A stretch of 64,000 nt of DNA, from contig NZ_FUWZ01000003.1 of assembly GCF_900167135.1 (NCBI RefSeq), positions 1,054,001-1,118,000 on the forward strand, written 5' to 3'. This document shows, in pieces, positions 1-8,088 of this stretch; positions within the stretch are counted from its first letter, which is position 1; each line of letters opens with the position of its first letter. This DNA is from Chitinophaga eiseniae. GTDB taxonomy: Bacteria > Bacteroidota > Bacteroidia > Chitinophagales > Chitinophagaceae. Below the pieces are notes generated by a model. It had not been told where the DNA came from. It did not search any database and worked only from the letters and a program-made list of their open reading frames with translations. Position numbers and translations under genes: made by a program.

Positions 1-1614
1 GAGAATGCCCGCGTATTGGGAATAGGGATTATTGGCTTCGTAACCGGTCATGATACGCTGATAAAAAGCCGGGATGCTCTTCAGATTGTTGCGATATACC
101 GGCGTGACCGGGTCTGCTGCCATCGCGCTGAAGATGGTACCGGTGAAAGGGTTGTTCTCATCCACGTTGCGGCGGTTTTCATAGATCAGGCCGAAATTGG
201 TCGTGAGTTTTACGCGGGAGCTGATATCGGCGATAACATTGGTACGCCAGGAGAGGCGTTCATAGTCGGAGCCTTTTACGATGCCCTGTTGTTTCATGTA
301 GCCTGCGCTGGAAGCGTACACCAGGTTTTTACCGGCCCCGCTCACGCCTATGTTGTAGCTCTGGATGGGCGCGTTCTGCTGCATGATTTCTTTCCACCAG
401 TCGGTACCGTTAGGGCCGGCGTTATCGTTGACAAATTTCAGCACCTGCGCCACTTTTTCCGGGGTATCGATATCCGTTGGCAGCGGTGCGCCGTCGGCCT
501 TGTAAGCCTGTATTTTATATTTAATGAAGTCCGCTGCGTTGAGCATGTGTGGCCGTTTCCAGGCGGACTGCCAGCCGGTGTAGGTATCCAGCGTCACATG
601 CATTTTGGTATCGTTACGGCTGCCTTTTCGGGTGGTAATGATCACTACGCCGTTAGAGCCCCTGGACCCATAGATAGCAGCGGTGGAGGCATCTTTGAGG
701 ATGTCCATGGCTTCGATGTCGTTGGGGTTGAGCCAGCCGATGTCTGTCTGCGGGAGACCGTCCACAATATAGAGCGGCGTGTTGCTGCCGCTGATGGAGC
801 CGATACCACGGATACGTACCACGGGTGCGGACCCCGGGCTGCCGCTGCTCTGTGATACGGTCACGCCGCTCACCTTGCCCTGTAAGGCTTCCGCCGCATT
901 GCGTACCGGCACGTTGCGCAGGTCTTTACTATTGACAGAGCTGATGGCGCCGGTCACATCTTTTTTGCGCTGGGTACCGTAGCCGATCACCACCACCTCA
1001 TTCAGGCCGCTGGTGGATTCTTTCAGGGTGATGTTCATCAGCTGTTCGCCGGCAGGCGCCGGCACTTCCTGTGTAACGAATCCCATGTAACTGATGACCA
1101 GTATGGCGCCGGGACCGGCCTGCAGGGAGAAGTTACCGTTCACGTCTGTCACTGCGCCCTGGCTGCCGCCTTTTACTTTTACGGACACGCCTACCAACGG
1201 CGCACCTTTCTCGTCGGCCACCTTACCGGCGACCCTGCCCGCCTGTTCTGATTTCGGGGAGATGACCACCAGGTTGTTGTCGACGATGCGGAAAGCCAGC
1301 GCGGAACTGTCCAGCATCCGCCGCATGACTTCAGACAGGGGCGCGTCCTTCACCTGCAGGTCTATTTTACCCAGCTGCCGAATGGCCGTATAGTTATAGA
1401 AAAAACGGTAGTCGCTTTCCCGCTGGATCTTCGAGAAGATCTTGTCAGCGTCCGTCTTCACAAAAGAGAGCGTGAATTTCGCCTGTGAAAAAACGGTTGC
1501 TGAAGCATGTAAACAGGACAATAACACCACAACAAAACATAACTTCATCATGAGGAGTAGTTTGACTGTCTGGCTGAGCGCATAGGAAGCCCCTCCAAAT
1601 CTGCTTTTTTTCAT
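1..1614 (-). CDS. SusC/RagA-type TonB-linked outer-membrane receptor with STN signalling domain (partial; C-terminus outside window)
   Basis: N-terminal 538 residues of an outer-membrane nutrient importer that works with a SusD lipoprotein and TonB; the barrel runs off the left edge. Reading from ATG at 1614 (MKKSRFGG...) gives a basic N-terminus, a hydrophobic signal segment (about residues 25-43) and then three recognisable domains: an STN (secretin/TonB short N-terminal) domain around 50-118, a carboxypeptidase-regulatory-like beta-sandwich around 125-205, and the plug starting with the SusC signature VVVIGYGTQRKKDVTGAISS at 207-226. A later ATG pair at 1551/1548 is possible, but the longer start fits Chitinophaga SusC proteins. 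The STN domain and the upstream FecR and sigma genes on the same strand suggest FecA-like transenvelope signalling. The substrate cannot be inferred. Confidence 0.93.
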   Translation of the reverse strand, partial: MKKSRFGGASYALSQTVKLLLMMKLCFVVVLLSCLHASATVFSQAKFTLSFVKTDADKIFSKIQRESDYRFFYNYTAIRQLGKIDLQVKDAPLSEVMRRMLDSSALAFRIVDNNLVVISPKSEQAGRVAGKVADEKGAPLVGVSVKVKGGSQGAVTDVNGNFSLQAGPGAILVISYMGFVTQEVPAPAGEQLMNITLKESTSGLNEVVVIGYGTQRKKDVTGAISSVNSKDLRNVPVRNAAEALQGKVSGVTVSQSSGSPGSAPVVRIRGIGSISGSNTPLYIVDGLPQTDIGWLNPNDIEAMDILKDASTAAIYGSRGSNGVVIITTRKGSRNDTKMHVTLDTYTGWQSAWKRPHMLNAADFIKYKIQAYKADGAPLPTDIDTPEKVAQVLKFVNDNAGPNGTDWWKEIMQQNAPIQSYNIGVSGAGKNLVYASSAGYMKQQGIVKGSDYERLSWRTNVIADISSRVKLTTNFGLIYENRRNVDENNPFTGTIFSAMAADPVTPVYRNNLKSIPAFYQRIMTGYEANNPYSQYAGIL

Positions 1615-1702
1615 AGATTTGTTTTAGAAAGGTTTGTAAAGAAGGGTGTAAGTGAAGTTTCTCAGGCTGACTTACCCCTGTACATACACATAAGCCTTTT
1701 GG

Positions 1703-1729
1703 GGGAAGAGCCGATCTCTTCCCTTTTTT
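1703..1729. repeat. Stem-loop in fecR-susC intergenic region
   Basis: An 8-bp perfect inverted repeat (GGGAAGAG at 1703-1710, CTCTTCCC at 1716-1723, 5-nt loop) followed by six T on the + strand. It has the form of an intrinsic terminator on the + strand, where no gene is transcribed. On the minus strand, which carries fecR and susC, the U-run is missing, so it may be an RNA structure in the leader between fecR and susC. The rest of 1615-1841 shows nothing recognisable. Confidence 0.4.
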
Positions 1730-1841
1730 ATTCCGGATGAAGCTTATCTCATCCTTCGTACATACTTTCAGGTGATACGTGCGTATAACAATGTGTTCAT
1801 TACAGGTAATTTTTGAGTTGATAAAATGTTGCGCTGATGTA

Positions 1842-2885
1842 TTATCTAGACAGATAAACCTGTCGCTGTACTATTCTATAGTGGAATCCTGTGGTCATCT
1901 GCAACAGCCGCAGCGCCTTGTTGACATCCTCTTTTTCAAACACGCCGCTTAGTATTTCTTTCTTCAGTGTTTCGTCTTCAAAAACGATATTAACGTTGAA
2001 CTGTCTTTCCATTTTACGGGCCACTTCCGCGAAGGTTTCATTCATGAAGGCCAGTTTCCGTTGGCGCCAGGCGGTTTCCATGACCAGGCCGGGGTCTTTG
2101 CTGCTGGCAAGTTCCTGCACGCGGAAGTTGACATGTTGTATGCTGTCATCTTCGTGGATGATGGTCTGTTGGTTGAGCGACAGCACCAGTTTTTCGCGGG
2201 GCAGCAGCACTACTTTTTTCTCGGGGCTGTTGCGCATCATCACCTGTACTTTCCCGGTGATGACGGCTACCTCCGCTTTCTGATCATCGCCGTACGCCTT
2301 TACGTTGAAGGAGGTGCCCAGCACCTGGATGGCGAGATTATCGGAATGAACAATGAATGGTTTGTTATCATCTCTGGCTACATCAAAAAATACTTCACCG
2401 GTCACGTTCACATCTCTGCTGTTACCAGCGAAACGAGCATCATAGGTTATTTGGCTGCCTGCGTTGATCCATACCTGCGTACCATCCGGCAGCAATGCTT
2501 TGATAGTGCTGCCCATAGGCGCACTGATCTGTTGCAGCGCCAGTGCCGCAGGTTGCTTTTTCCGGGCCATCCACCACATGCCTGCGCCTACTGCCGCCAG
2601 CAGCACCGCGGCAGCTGCCCACCAGTAAGGACGCCTGGCAGATATTACCGGCGTTTCAGGTGTCTGCGCCTGCGTTTGTGTTTGCAGGACCGTTTCGATT
2701 TTCTCCCAGCCATCCAGTATGACAGCTGTTTCCGGCGCCGGCGCCTCCATCGTGTCCAGCACGTTTTCCATGAAACGGTAGTCCGGGCTTTGCGCCAGCA
2801 GTTGCTCCAGTTCTTCCAGTTCCTCTCTGCTCGCCGCCCTGCCGGCTTTTCGCGCCATCAGCTCCAGTATTCTTTCTGCTTTCAT
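1842..2885 (-). CDS. FecR family anti-sigma factor
   Basis: Inner-membrane anti-sigma factor of 347 residues. The N-terminal cytoplasmic part should hold the ECF sigma factor, one transmembrane helix spans about 85-107 (WWAAAAVLLAAVGAGMWW), the periplasmic FecR domain lies around 120-215, and a C-terminal DUF4974/STN-like domain around 268-345 contains FNVNIVFED. ATG at 2885 (MKAERILEL) is preferred because an upstream in-frame extension to 3002 runs into low-complexity sequence next to the tandem repeat. By analogy with FecR, it should receive the signal from the STN domain of the downstream SusC receptor and release the sigma factor at 3475-4026. The distance to the sigma gene is unusually long because of the intervening repeat array and small ORF. 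Confidence 0.93.
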   Translation of the reverse strand: MKAERILELMARKAGRAASREELEELEQLLAQSPDYRFMENVLDTMEAPAPETAVILDGWEKIETVLQTQTQAQTPETPVISARRPYWWAAAAVLLAAVGAGMWWMARKKQPAALALQQISAPMGSTIKALLPDGTQVWINAGSQITYDARFAGNSRDVNVTGEVFFDVARDDNKPFIVHSDNLAIQVLGTSFNVKAYGDDQKAEVAVITGKVQVMMRNSPEKKVVLLPREKLVLSLNQQTIIHEDDSIQHVNFRVQELASSKDPGLVMETAWRQRKLAFMNETFAEVARKMERQFNVNIVFEDETLKKEILSGVFEKEDVNKALRLLQMTTGFHYRIVQRQVYLSR

Positions 2886-3004
2886 TGAATGCTTAGATAG
2901 TGTACCTGCGAAAAGGACACGGATAAAAACCGGATTCCCTAAAAAGAGGAAAAAAAATTTGCGGCGGTTTCGTTGGTGATTCCGTTGCATGTCACCCTTC
3001 ATCG

Positions 3005-3100
3005 TTTACCGCTCATAGTTCCCGTTCATGATTCACCGCTCATGGTTCATTGTTCATGGTTACCGTTCATGGTTCACTGTTCATGATTCACCGCTCGTGG
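3005..3100. repeat. Seven-unit imperfect tandem repeat (13-14 bp unit)
   Basis: Seven consecutive units resembling TTCACCGTTCATGG, with lengths 14, 13, 14, 14, 13, 14 and 14: 3005-3018, 3019-3031, 3032-3045, 3046-3059, 3060-3072, 3073-3086 and 3087-3100. The array lies between the 5' end of fecR and the terminator of the small ORF at 3186-3323. An apparent + strand ORF across it (from 3028) is only the translation of the repeat. Function unknown; it could be slippage-prone spacer DNA or a multi-site protein target. Confidence 0.9.
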
Positions 3101-3126
3101 TTCCCCCACGCACGCCCCGTGGCTGG

Positions 3127-3159
3127 AAAACAAAAGGGCCAATCCTGACGGACCGGCCC
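3127..3159 (-). terminator. Intrinsic terminator of the small ORF at 3186-3323
   Basis: Read on the minus strand, GGGCC (3159-3155) pairs with GGCCC (3140-3136). The loop contains a further TCC/GGA pairing, and the U-rich tract TTTTGTTTT follows at 3135-3127. It begins 27 bp after the small ORF's stop codon and therefore separates that ORF from fecR. This supports the small ORF as a genuine transcript end. Confidence 0.75.
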
Positions 3160-3185
3160 ATGTTGTTCGTTTGTTTTGTTTCGGT

Positions 3186-3323
3186 TTATACGAGACCGGT
3201 GGTTGTACACCAGAATGTATTTGGTGGAATAGTTGCTTTTTCGGCCTTCTTCTGGCCGGCTTCATTCAGTTTTACCAGTTTCATTTTGGTAATGTCGAGT
3301 TTTTTCTTTGTTTTCTTTTTCAT
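3186..3323 (-). CDS. Small lanthipeptide/RiPP-precursor-like peptide (45 aa)
   Basis: Forty-five residues from ATG at 3323 to TAA at 3186. The first eight residues are almost all Lys (MKKKTKKK). A leader-like segment LDITKMKLVKLNEAGQKK follows, and the short C-terminal part TIPPNTFWCTTTGLV has five Thr and one Cys. Bacteroidota class I lanthipeptide precursors have this plan: a Lys/Leu-rich leader with an LxLxK...KLN pattern and a Thr/Ser/Cys core. What is seen is a start, stop, leader-like composition and a good terminator 27 bp downstream; the RiPP assignment is inference. No LanB/LanC, protease or exporter is present in the window. It sits between the sigma gene (151 bp upstream) and fecR, an unusual place. 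It could instead be a small regulatory peptide linked to the sigma system. Confidence 0.55.
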   Translation of the reverse strand: MKKKTKKKLDITKMKLVKLNEAGQKKAEKATIPPNTFWCTTTGLV

Positions 3324-3474
3324 AACAGACGGTTTAACGCGAAAAACATGGCGCTTACTCTTTTCTGAAGGTTTTCAGCTTTCCCTTGTCCCAACAAACA
3401 ATTCAGGTTTCAGTGGCAGTGTAAAATCGATTTATCCGTCAATTTACAAAATATACCATGCAAAAATACCGCAG

Positions 3475-4026
3475 TCAGACGACGGTGTGTTGCAGAAAGG
3501 GTTGTAGCGAGGCCGACAGTTTTTTCAGTGCGATCATCAATTGTGCATCTACCGTCTTGGGTGAAATATTAAGGATACCAGCTACTTCTTTATAAGACAG
3601 CCCATCTTCCTTCACCAGTTTAAAGATCATCTGGCATTTGGGGGGCAGCATCCGGATGGCTGCCGCAATAGCGTCCTGCAGCTCGTGGGTGAGCAGCCGT
3701 TGTTCTGCGCCTGCACAGAAACGTACCTGCGGAGCCTGCACATTGTCCAGGTCGGCCTCCTCAAAAGGAGTAGCCGCCCGTAACTGGTTCAACGCCGTAT
3801 GTTTCACCGCCACATAGAGATATACCCTGATGTTATCTATCTCGTGCAGCGTATGGCGTCGCTGCCACAACTTCACAAATACGTCATTCACAGCTTCCTC
3901 CGCCGGCTGATGTTGCTTCAGGAATGCCAGGGCAAACTGATAAAGCGGGAACATCTGCTGCTGATAAAAAGCTTTAAAAGCCAGTTGATCATCGTGAAAT
4001 TGTATGCGGTGTAGCAGCTCCTTCAT
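3475..4026 (-). CDS. ECF RNA polymerase sigma-70 factor (Bacteroides expansion family)
   Basis: A 183-residue extracytoplasmic-function sigma factor. Region 2 spans about 15-85, including AEEAVNDVFVKLWQRR and the -10 recognition part. Region 4 is around 120-172, with helix-turn-helix LSYKEVAGILNISPKTVDAQ. Length and motifs fit the Bacteroidota sigma-70 family that precedes fecR and susC genes. It should direct RNA polymerase to the SusC/SusD operon when released by the FecR protein encoded at 1842-2885. It is the promoter-proximal gene of the minus-strand cassette. A 40-bp AT-rich palindrome lies 27-66 bp upstream of its start codon. ATG at 4026 gives the expected N-terminus. Confidence 0.93.
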   Translation of the reverse strand: MKELLHRIQFHDDQLAFKAFYQQQMFPLYQFALAFLKQHQPAEEAVNDVFVKLWQRRHTLHEIDNIRVYLYVAVKHTALNQLRAATPFEEADLDNVQAPQVRFCAGAEQRLLTHELQDAIAAAIRMLPPKCQMIFKLVKEDGLSYKEVAGILNISPKTVDAQLMIALKKLSASLQPFLQHTVV

Positions 4027-4052
4027 ATTTCATCGTGCGTAAGCACAATATA

Positions 4053-4092
4053 AAAATAATTTATTAAAACTAATTAGTTTTTAAATTATTTT
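4053..4092. promoter_or_regulatory. AT-rich palindrome upstream of sigma gene
   Basis: A 40-bp, almost pure A/T inverted repeat centred on CTAA|TTAG (4073/4074). The AAAATAATTTA arm is mirrored by TAAATTATTTT, with a 2-nt bulge in one arm. It lies 27-66 bp upstream of the sigma start codon, where an operator or promoter would be expected. The binding protein is unknown. The remaining sequence to 4227 shows no gene. Confidence 0.45.
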
Positions 4093-4227
4093 CTTAAATA
4101 AAAAAGGATGAGCGGTTGGGAGGAGGCGGCTAAAACGAATTATCAATATACAGGAGTATTGCCCCGGACGATGGGGGCCTGGGAAAACGCCTTACAAGCC
4201 TGGGGGATACGGCGTAAGAACACGCCT

Positions 4228-5109
4228 CTACCGGTTCACCGGCGCCCCGCGCAGTATATCCCTGACCGTTTGTCCGGGCAGCACCCGGAACACAGGAATA
4301 TTCAACGCATACCTGTCACACAGCTGCCGGATGCTTTGATCTATCTGTTCCGGCGTATACCGTGAAGAAAAATGCCCCAGTACCAGCTGCTGCACATTGG
4401 TGGCGCTCACCATCTCTATCACTTCCTCCAGGCGGCTGTGCAGGTTCTTATAGGAAGGATGTTCAATGACCTCGTCACCGCCAAGGAAGGTGGCTTCGTG
4501 GATCAGTATCTCTGCGTCCTGCCAGGTATCCGGACTGGCTACCGGCGTATCGCCGGAGTAACAGAGGATATTACGGCGTACTTCTATGGTGGTTTTTTCC
4601 TTTCCCTGCTCCATCCCTATTCTTCGTATATCCTCTTGCGTTAGCCCCGCCAGTTCAGGGCGTAACTTGCGCCGGGTCTGCAAGATCTTATAACCCAGGC
4701 TGCGAACAACATCCGGGGCGGCGCGCACATGTTCATTACGCAACGGCACTACCAGGATATCCTCCTTAATGCGGATTTCATCGCCGGGCGCCACCGGCAT
4801 CCATACGGTACCTGACACGTGCGGATCGAACCGCTTGGTAAAAGCTTCCAGCGCAGGATAAGAACCACCGTCCCGGGGGTAACAGATCACCGGGAAACCA
4901 TCCCGCGCATTCAGTTGATTGAGTTGTAACAAACCAGTCAGATGGTCCCTGTCGGCATGGGAGATAAATACATGGCTGATTTTCCTGCTTTTCTGCAACA
5001 AAGTGGCACTTACGCCGTCTCCCGCATCCAGCAGGAGGCCCAGCTCTTCTACAAAATACCAGGTGGAAAACAAAGCCGTGGAATAGCCGGTAATCGTTAA
5101 CGCTTTCAT
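4228..5109 (-). CDS. MBL-fold metallohydrolase, RNase Z-like
   Basis: A 293-residue metallo-beta-lactamase-fold protein related to tRNase Z. The metal motif at about residues 51-56 reads HADRDH, with Asp where the canonical HxHxDH has the second His. Later ligand candidates are SGDT (about 186-189), HEATF (about 205) and GHFSSRY (about 246-252), in the order expected for the RNase Z branch. It is compact, without the extended exosite arm, so it may act on RNA or on another phosphodiester or ester. A TAGCTTTG -7 motif ends only four bases before the ATG, implying a leaderless or near-leaderless transcript. It stands alone between the sigma gene and the divergent metal ATPase. Fold assignment is firm; the substrate is not. 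Confidence 0.85.
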   Translation of the reverse strand: MKALTITGYSTALFSTWYFVEELGLLLDAGDGVSATLLQKSRKISHVFISHADRDHLTGLLQLNQLNARDGFPVICYPRDGGSYPALEAFTKRFDPHVSGTVWMPVAPGDEIRIKEDILVVPLRNEHVRAAPDVVRSLGYKILQTRRKLRPELAGLTQEDIRRIGMEQGKEKTTIEVRRNILCYSGDTPVASPDTWQDAEILIHEATFLGGDEVIEHPSYKNLHSRLEEVIEMVSATNVQQLVLGHFSSRYTPEQIDQSIRQLCDRYALNIPVFRVLPGQTVRDILRGAPVNR

Positions 5110-5113
5110 AGCC

Positions 5114-5121
5114 CAAAGCTA
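5114..5121 (-). promoter_or_regulatory. -7 promoter element (TAGCTTTG) of the MBL hydrolase gene
   Basis: A match to the Bacteroidota -7 consensus TAnnTTTG on the minus strand, four bases before the start codon at 5109. The likely transcription start is at or next to the ATG. No clear TTTG -33 box was located. Confidence 0.5.
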
Positions 5122-5323
5122 CGCATATTAACGACCGCTTTTTGCAACGACGGTGTAAAAATAGAATGGGCGGGCATCGGTGGAAATACTTAATTTTGTG
5201 GCATGCGGATCGTTCCTGTAATCATACCGCATACCCTGATCATTTTCCGTAAACAAGCATTATTGAGACTGCCTGTGCGTTCCTGACGCGCAACAACATT
5301 TTTGTGCCCATAAAAGCGTTATC

Positions 5324-7405
5324 ATGAAAGAAAATATGACCGCAACGCCCGTCGCTCCCAAACCAGCCCACGCCTGCGACGGCGGCCATCAACACAAGCC
5401 GGGAGAGAAACATGACCATGATCACGGTCACGCCCATACGATGATGATATTCGGCAAAAACACAGAACTGTATTTCAGCCTCCTGTGCGGCGCTACCCTG
5501 GCCATCGCCTGGATACTCGGTCGCACGCTTGTGGCCGCAGGCTCCATGCCCGAAAGCGGATTGTTACCTATCCTCATCGCTTCCTACATTTTCGGCGGCT
5601 TCTATACCGCCAAAGAAGCCATCGAAACCATCTCCAAAGGCGGTTTCGAAATTGACTTCCTCATGCTGGTAGCGGCAGCCGGTGCAGCCATCCTCGGCAA
5701 ATGGGAAGAAGGCGCCCTGCTCCTGTTCCTCTTCAGCCTCGGCCACTCCCTGGAACACTATGCCATGGAAAAAGCCCGTAAATCCATCACCGCACTGGCC
5801 GACCTGGCACCCAAAACCGCCCTGCTAAAAACCGGCAGCGGCACGAAAGAAGTAGATACCGCTGAACTGAAAGCCGGTGATATCATTGTGGTAAGACCCA
5901 ATACCAAAATATCCGCCGACGGGATCGTCGTTGCCGGCACCAGCAGCGTAGACCAGGCCCCTATCACCGGAGAAAGCGTACCGGTCAACAAAACGCCGGT
6001 CGATGATCCGTCTTCGGCATTACAACAGGTAAAACAATTAAACGCCCGCTATAAAGTATTTTCCGGTTCCATCAACGGCAACGGCTCCCTCGAAATCATG
6101 GTGAGCCAGCCTGCCAGCGACTCCACCATCTCCCGCCTCGTGAAGATGGTCAACGAAGCACAGTCCCGGAAATCGCCCACGCAGCAGTTCACCGACCGCT
6201 TCCAGCGCATCTTCGTGCCGGCAGTACTGATACTGGTGCTGCTCCTGTGCTTCGCCTTCCTCGTACTCGACGAACCGTTCAGCGCCAGCTTCTACCGCGC
6301 GATGTCGGTACTGGTAGCCGCCAGCCCCTGCGCACTGGCAATATCCACCCCCAGCGCCGTACTGAGCGGCGTGGCCAGAGCAGCCCGCATGGGCGTACTC
6401 ATCAAAGGCGGCCGCCCGCTGGAAGACCTGGGCAATCTGACCGCCGTGGCTTTTGATAAAACCGGTACCCTCACAGAAGGTAAACCGAAACTGACCAGGG
6501 TGGCGCCGATGAACGGCCATAGTGAAACCGACCTGCTACAGGCAGCCGTAGCAGTGGAAGCCCTCAGCGATCACCCGCTGGCCAAAGCCATCGTAAGGGA
6601 TGGTAAGGCCCGACTCGGCGACATCACCATTCCGGAAGCACAACAACTGGAAGCAGTACTGGGCAAAGGCATCAAAGCCACCTGGCAGGGCGCTCCGGTA
6701 TATATCGGCAACCTCGCCCTCTTTCAATCACTCGATCAACACCATCCTTCTCCCGAACTTATCGCAGACGTGCAGGAACTGGAACGCGGCGGCCATACCA
6801 CCATGGTGGTGCGAAAAGGGACCGTTTACGCCGGTATCATCGCTGTAATGGACACGCCCCGACCCGAAGCGGCAGAGGTGCTTAAAACGCTTAAAAATGT
6901 GGGAATACGGCGCATGATCATGCTTACCGGCGACAACCAGCAGGTGGCCGACGCGGTGGCCCGACAGATAGGCCTGACCGACGCATGGGGCAGCCTCCTG
7001 CCGGAACAGAAAGTAGAAGCCATCCAAAAACTCGCCCGCGATGAACATAAAGTCGCCATGGTAGGCGACGGCGTTAACGACGCCCCCGCCATGGCCAACA
7101 GTACCGTCGGCATCGCTATGGGCGCCGCCGGTTCTGATGTGGCGCTGGAAACGGCAGACATCGCCCTCATGGGTGACAAGCTAACCCTACTGCCCTTCGC
7201 CATCGGCCTGAGCAGAACGGCCAGCAGGATCATCAAACAAAACCTCTGGATGAGCCTTGGCATGGTCGCCATCCTCATCCCGCTCACCATCACCGGCATC
7301 GCCTCCATCGGCCCCGCTGTGATGGCTCACGAAGGCTCTACGCTGGTGGTGGTATTCAACGGACTACGGCTCCTCGCCTACAATAAAAAAATCCCGGGAA
7401 AATAA
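5324..7405 (+). CDS. P1B-4-type heavy-metal-translocating P-type ATPase with His-rich N-terminus
   Basis: A 693-residue metal-export ATPase. The subgroup is set by SPC (residues 334-336) in the metal-binding transmembrane helix and HEGST (669-673) near the C-terminus, which mark P1B-4 pumps (cobalt, iron(II) and related divalent ions) rather than CPC copper/zinc pumps. Other motifs are TGES (215-218), DKTGTLT (378-384, phosphorylated Asp378), DHP with the P1B His-Pro pair (417-418), and GDGVNDAPAM in the hinge. No HMA domain is present. Residues 18-38 instead form a Cys/His-rich tail with many His-Asp and His-Gly pairs, a likely metal-binding arm. A TAATTTTG motif at 5191-5198 could be its promoter, leaving a leader of about 125 nt. 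The stop codon lies inside a terminator hairpin. The ion is inferred. Confidence 0.93.
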   Translation: MKENMTATPVAPKPAHACDGGHQHKPGEKHDHDHGHAHTMMIFGKNTELYFSLLCGATLAIAWILGRTLVAAGSMPESGLLPILIASYIFGGFYTAKEAIETISKGGFEIDFLMLVAAAGAAILGKWEEGALLLFLFSLGHSLEHYAMEKARKSITALADLAPKTALLKTGSGTKEVDTAELKAGDIIVVRPNTKISADGIVVAGTSSVDQAPITGESVPVNKTPVDDPSSALQQVKQLNARYKVFSGSINGNGSLEIMVSQPASDSTISRLVKMVNEAQSRKSPTQQFTDRFQRIFVPAVLILVLLLCFAFLVLDEPFSASFYRAMSVLVAASPCALAISTPSAVLSGVARAARMGVLIKGGRPLEDLGNLTAVAFDKTGTLTEGKPKLTRVAPMNGHSETDLLQAAVAVEALSDHPLAKAIVRDGKARLGDITIPEAQQLEAVLGKGIKATWQGAPVYIGNLALFQSLDQHHPSPELIADVQELERGGHTTMVVRKGTVYAGIIAVMDTPRPEAAEVLKTLKNVGIRRMIMLTGDNQQVADAVARQIGLTDAWGSLLPEQKVEAIQKLARDEHKVAMVGDGVNDAPAMANSTVGIAMGAAGSDVALETADIALMGDKLTLLPFAIGLSRTASRIIKQNLWMSLGMVAILIPLTITGIASIGPAVMAHEGSTLVVVFNGLRLLAYNKKIPGK

Positions 7406-7419
7406 CCCCGGGATTTTTC
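7386..7419. terminator. Bidirectional terminator overlapping the ATPase stop codon
   Basis: ATCCCGGG (7391-7398) pairs with CCCGGGAT (7407-7414). An A-run on the left and a T-run on the right make it work in both directions. It serves the + strand metal ATPase and the minus-strand DinB gene. The TAA of the ATPase (7403-7405) is in the loop, so the last codons form the left arm. Confidence 0.85.
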
Positions 7420-7428
7420 CTTTCACCA

Positions 7429-7947
7429 TCAGGCGTAGTGCTTCCGCAAAAATGCTGCGATCACCGTCAGATGATGATTATCGTGTTCTGCTATAAAATA
7501 CAACATATCGGCCAGCGACAGCTGCTGGCCCAAACGCTGATGCATCGCCCGCTTCTCCATATCCTCCGCAGAAAAATGCTCTACCTGCTTGAGGAAATTA
7601 TCCCGTACCTGCCGGAAATGATACACCAGCTCACTGATCGGATACTGGTTGTGATGCGCCTCTACCGTCATCCTGTTTTCCGGGTCCGCCGCAGTCAGCG
7701 TCCTGCCCGCCAGCAAATCCTCCAGCCGCTGGTCATGCAGCAGCTCTATATCCGAAAGATGACCGATATGCTCTTTCACCGACCACTTACCCTCATCCCG
7801 CACCTCCATAATGTCCTCCGGCACCAGCACCGTCATCTCATCCAGCCGCGGCGCCGTGGCACGTAACCGCTCCATGAAAAAAGGAACATAGTCAACCGTA
7901 TGCCCCCACTGAAAACGACGGTCCGCCCATTTCAATAATGCTGTCAT
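7429..7947 (-). CDS. DinB family protein (cytoplasmic)
   Basis: A 172-residue four-helix-bundle protein of the DinB/YfiT-like superfamily. Members usually bind a divalent metal through three histidines; here candidates are in HIGHLSDIELLHD (about 60-72) and AEHDNHHL (about 153-160). Some superfamily members are thiol-dependent transferases for bacillithiol or mycothiol, but the substrate of this group is generally unknown. The N-terminal TALLKWADRRF is typical. There is no signal peptide, unlike the paralogue at 8089-8616. It ends next to the shared terminator with the metal ATPase and has no operon partner. Confidence 0.85.
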   Translation of the reverse strand: MTALLKWADRRFQWGHTVDYVPFFMERLRATAPRLDEMTVLVPEDIMEVRDEGKWSVKEHIGHLSDIELLHDQRLEDLLAGRTLTAADPENRMTVEAHHNQYPISELVYHFRQVRDNFLKQVEHFSAEDMEKRAMHQRLGQQLSLADMLYFIAEHDNHHLTVIAAFLRKHYA

Positions 7948-8088
7948 AAATTAAAGCCTCCCGTATTGGTAACGCCTCACCAACGGAATTGTTGCCCCTT
8001 TTCCGTTCATAAATTTCTGTTTGCCCATACCGCCTGAAGCCATTACCTTCGGCCTATTATTCATCCCCCCAATAATTACAACAGCGTT

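Noticed and set aside
3028..3507. + strand ORF across the tandem repeat, terminator and small ORF region
   Set aside because: It translates the TTCACCGTTCATGG repeats and runs antisense to the small ORF; no family resemblance and no promoter.
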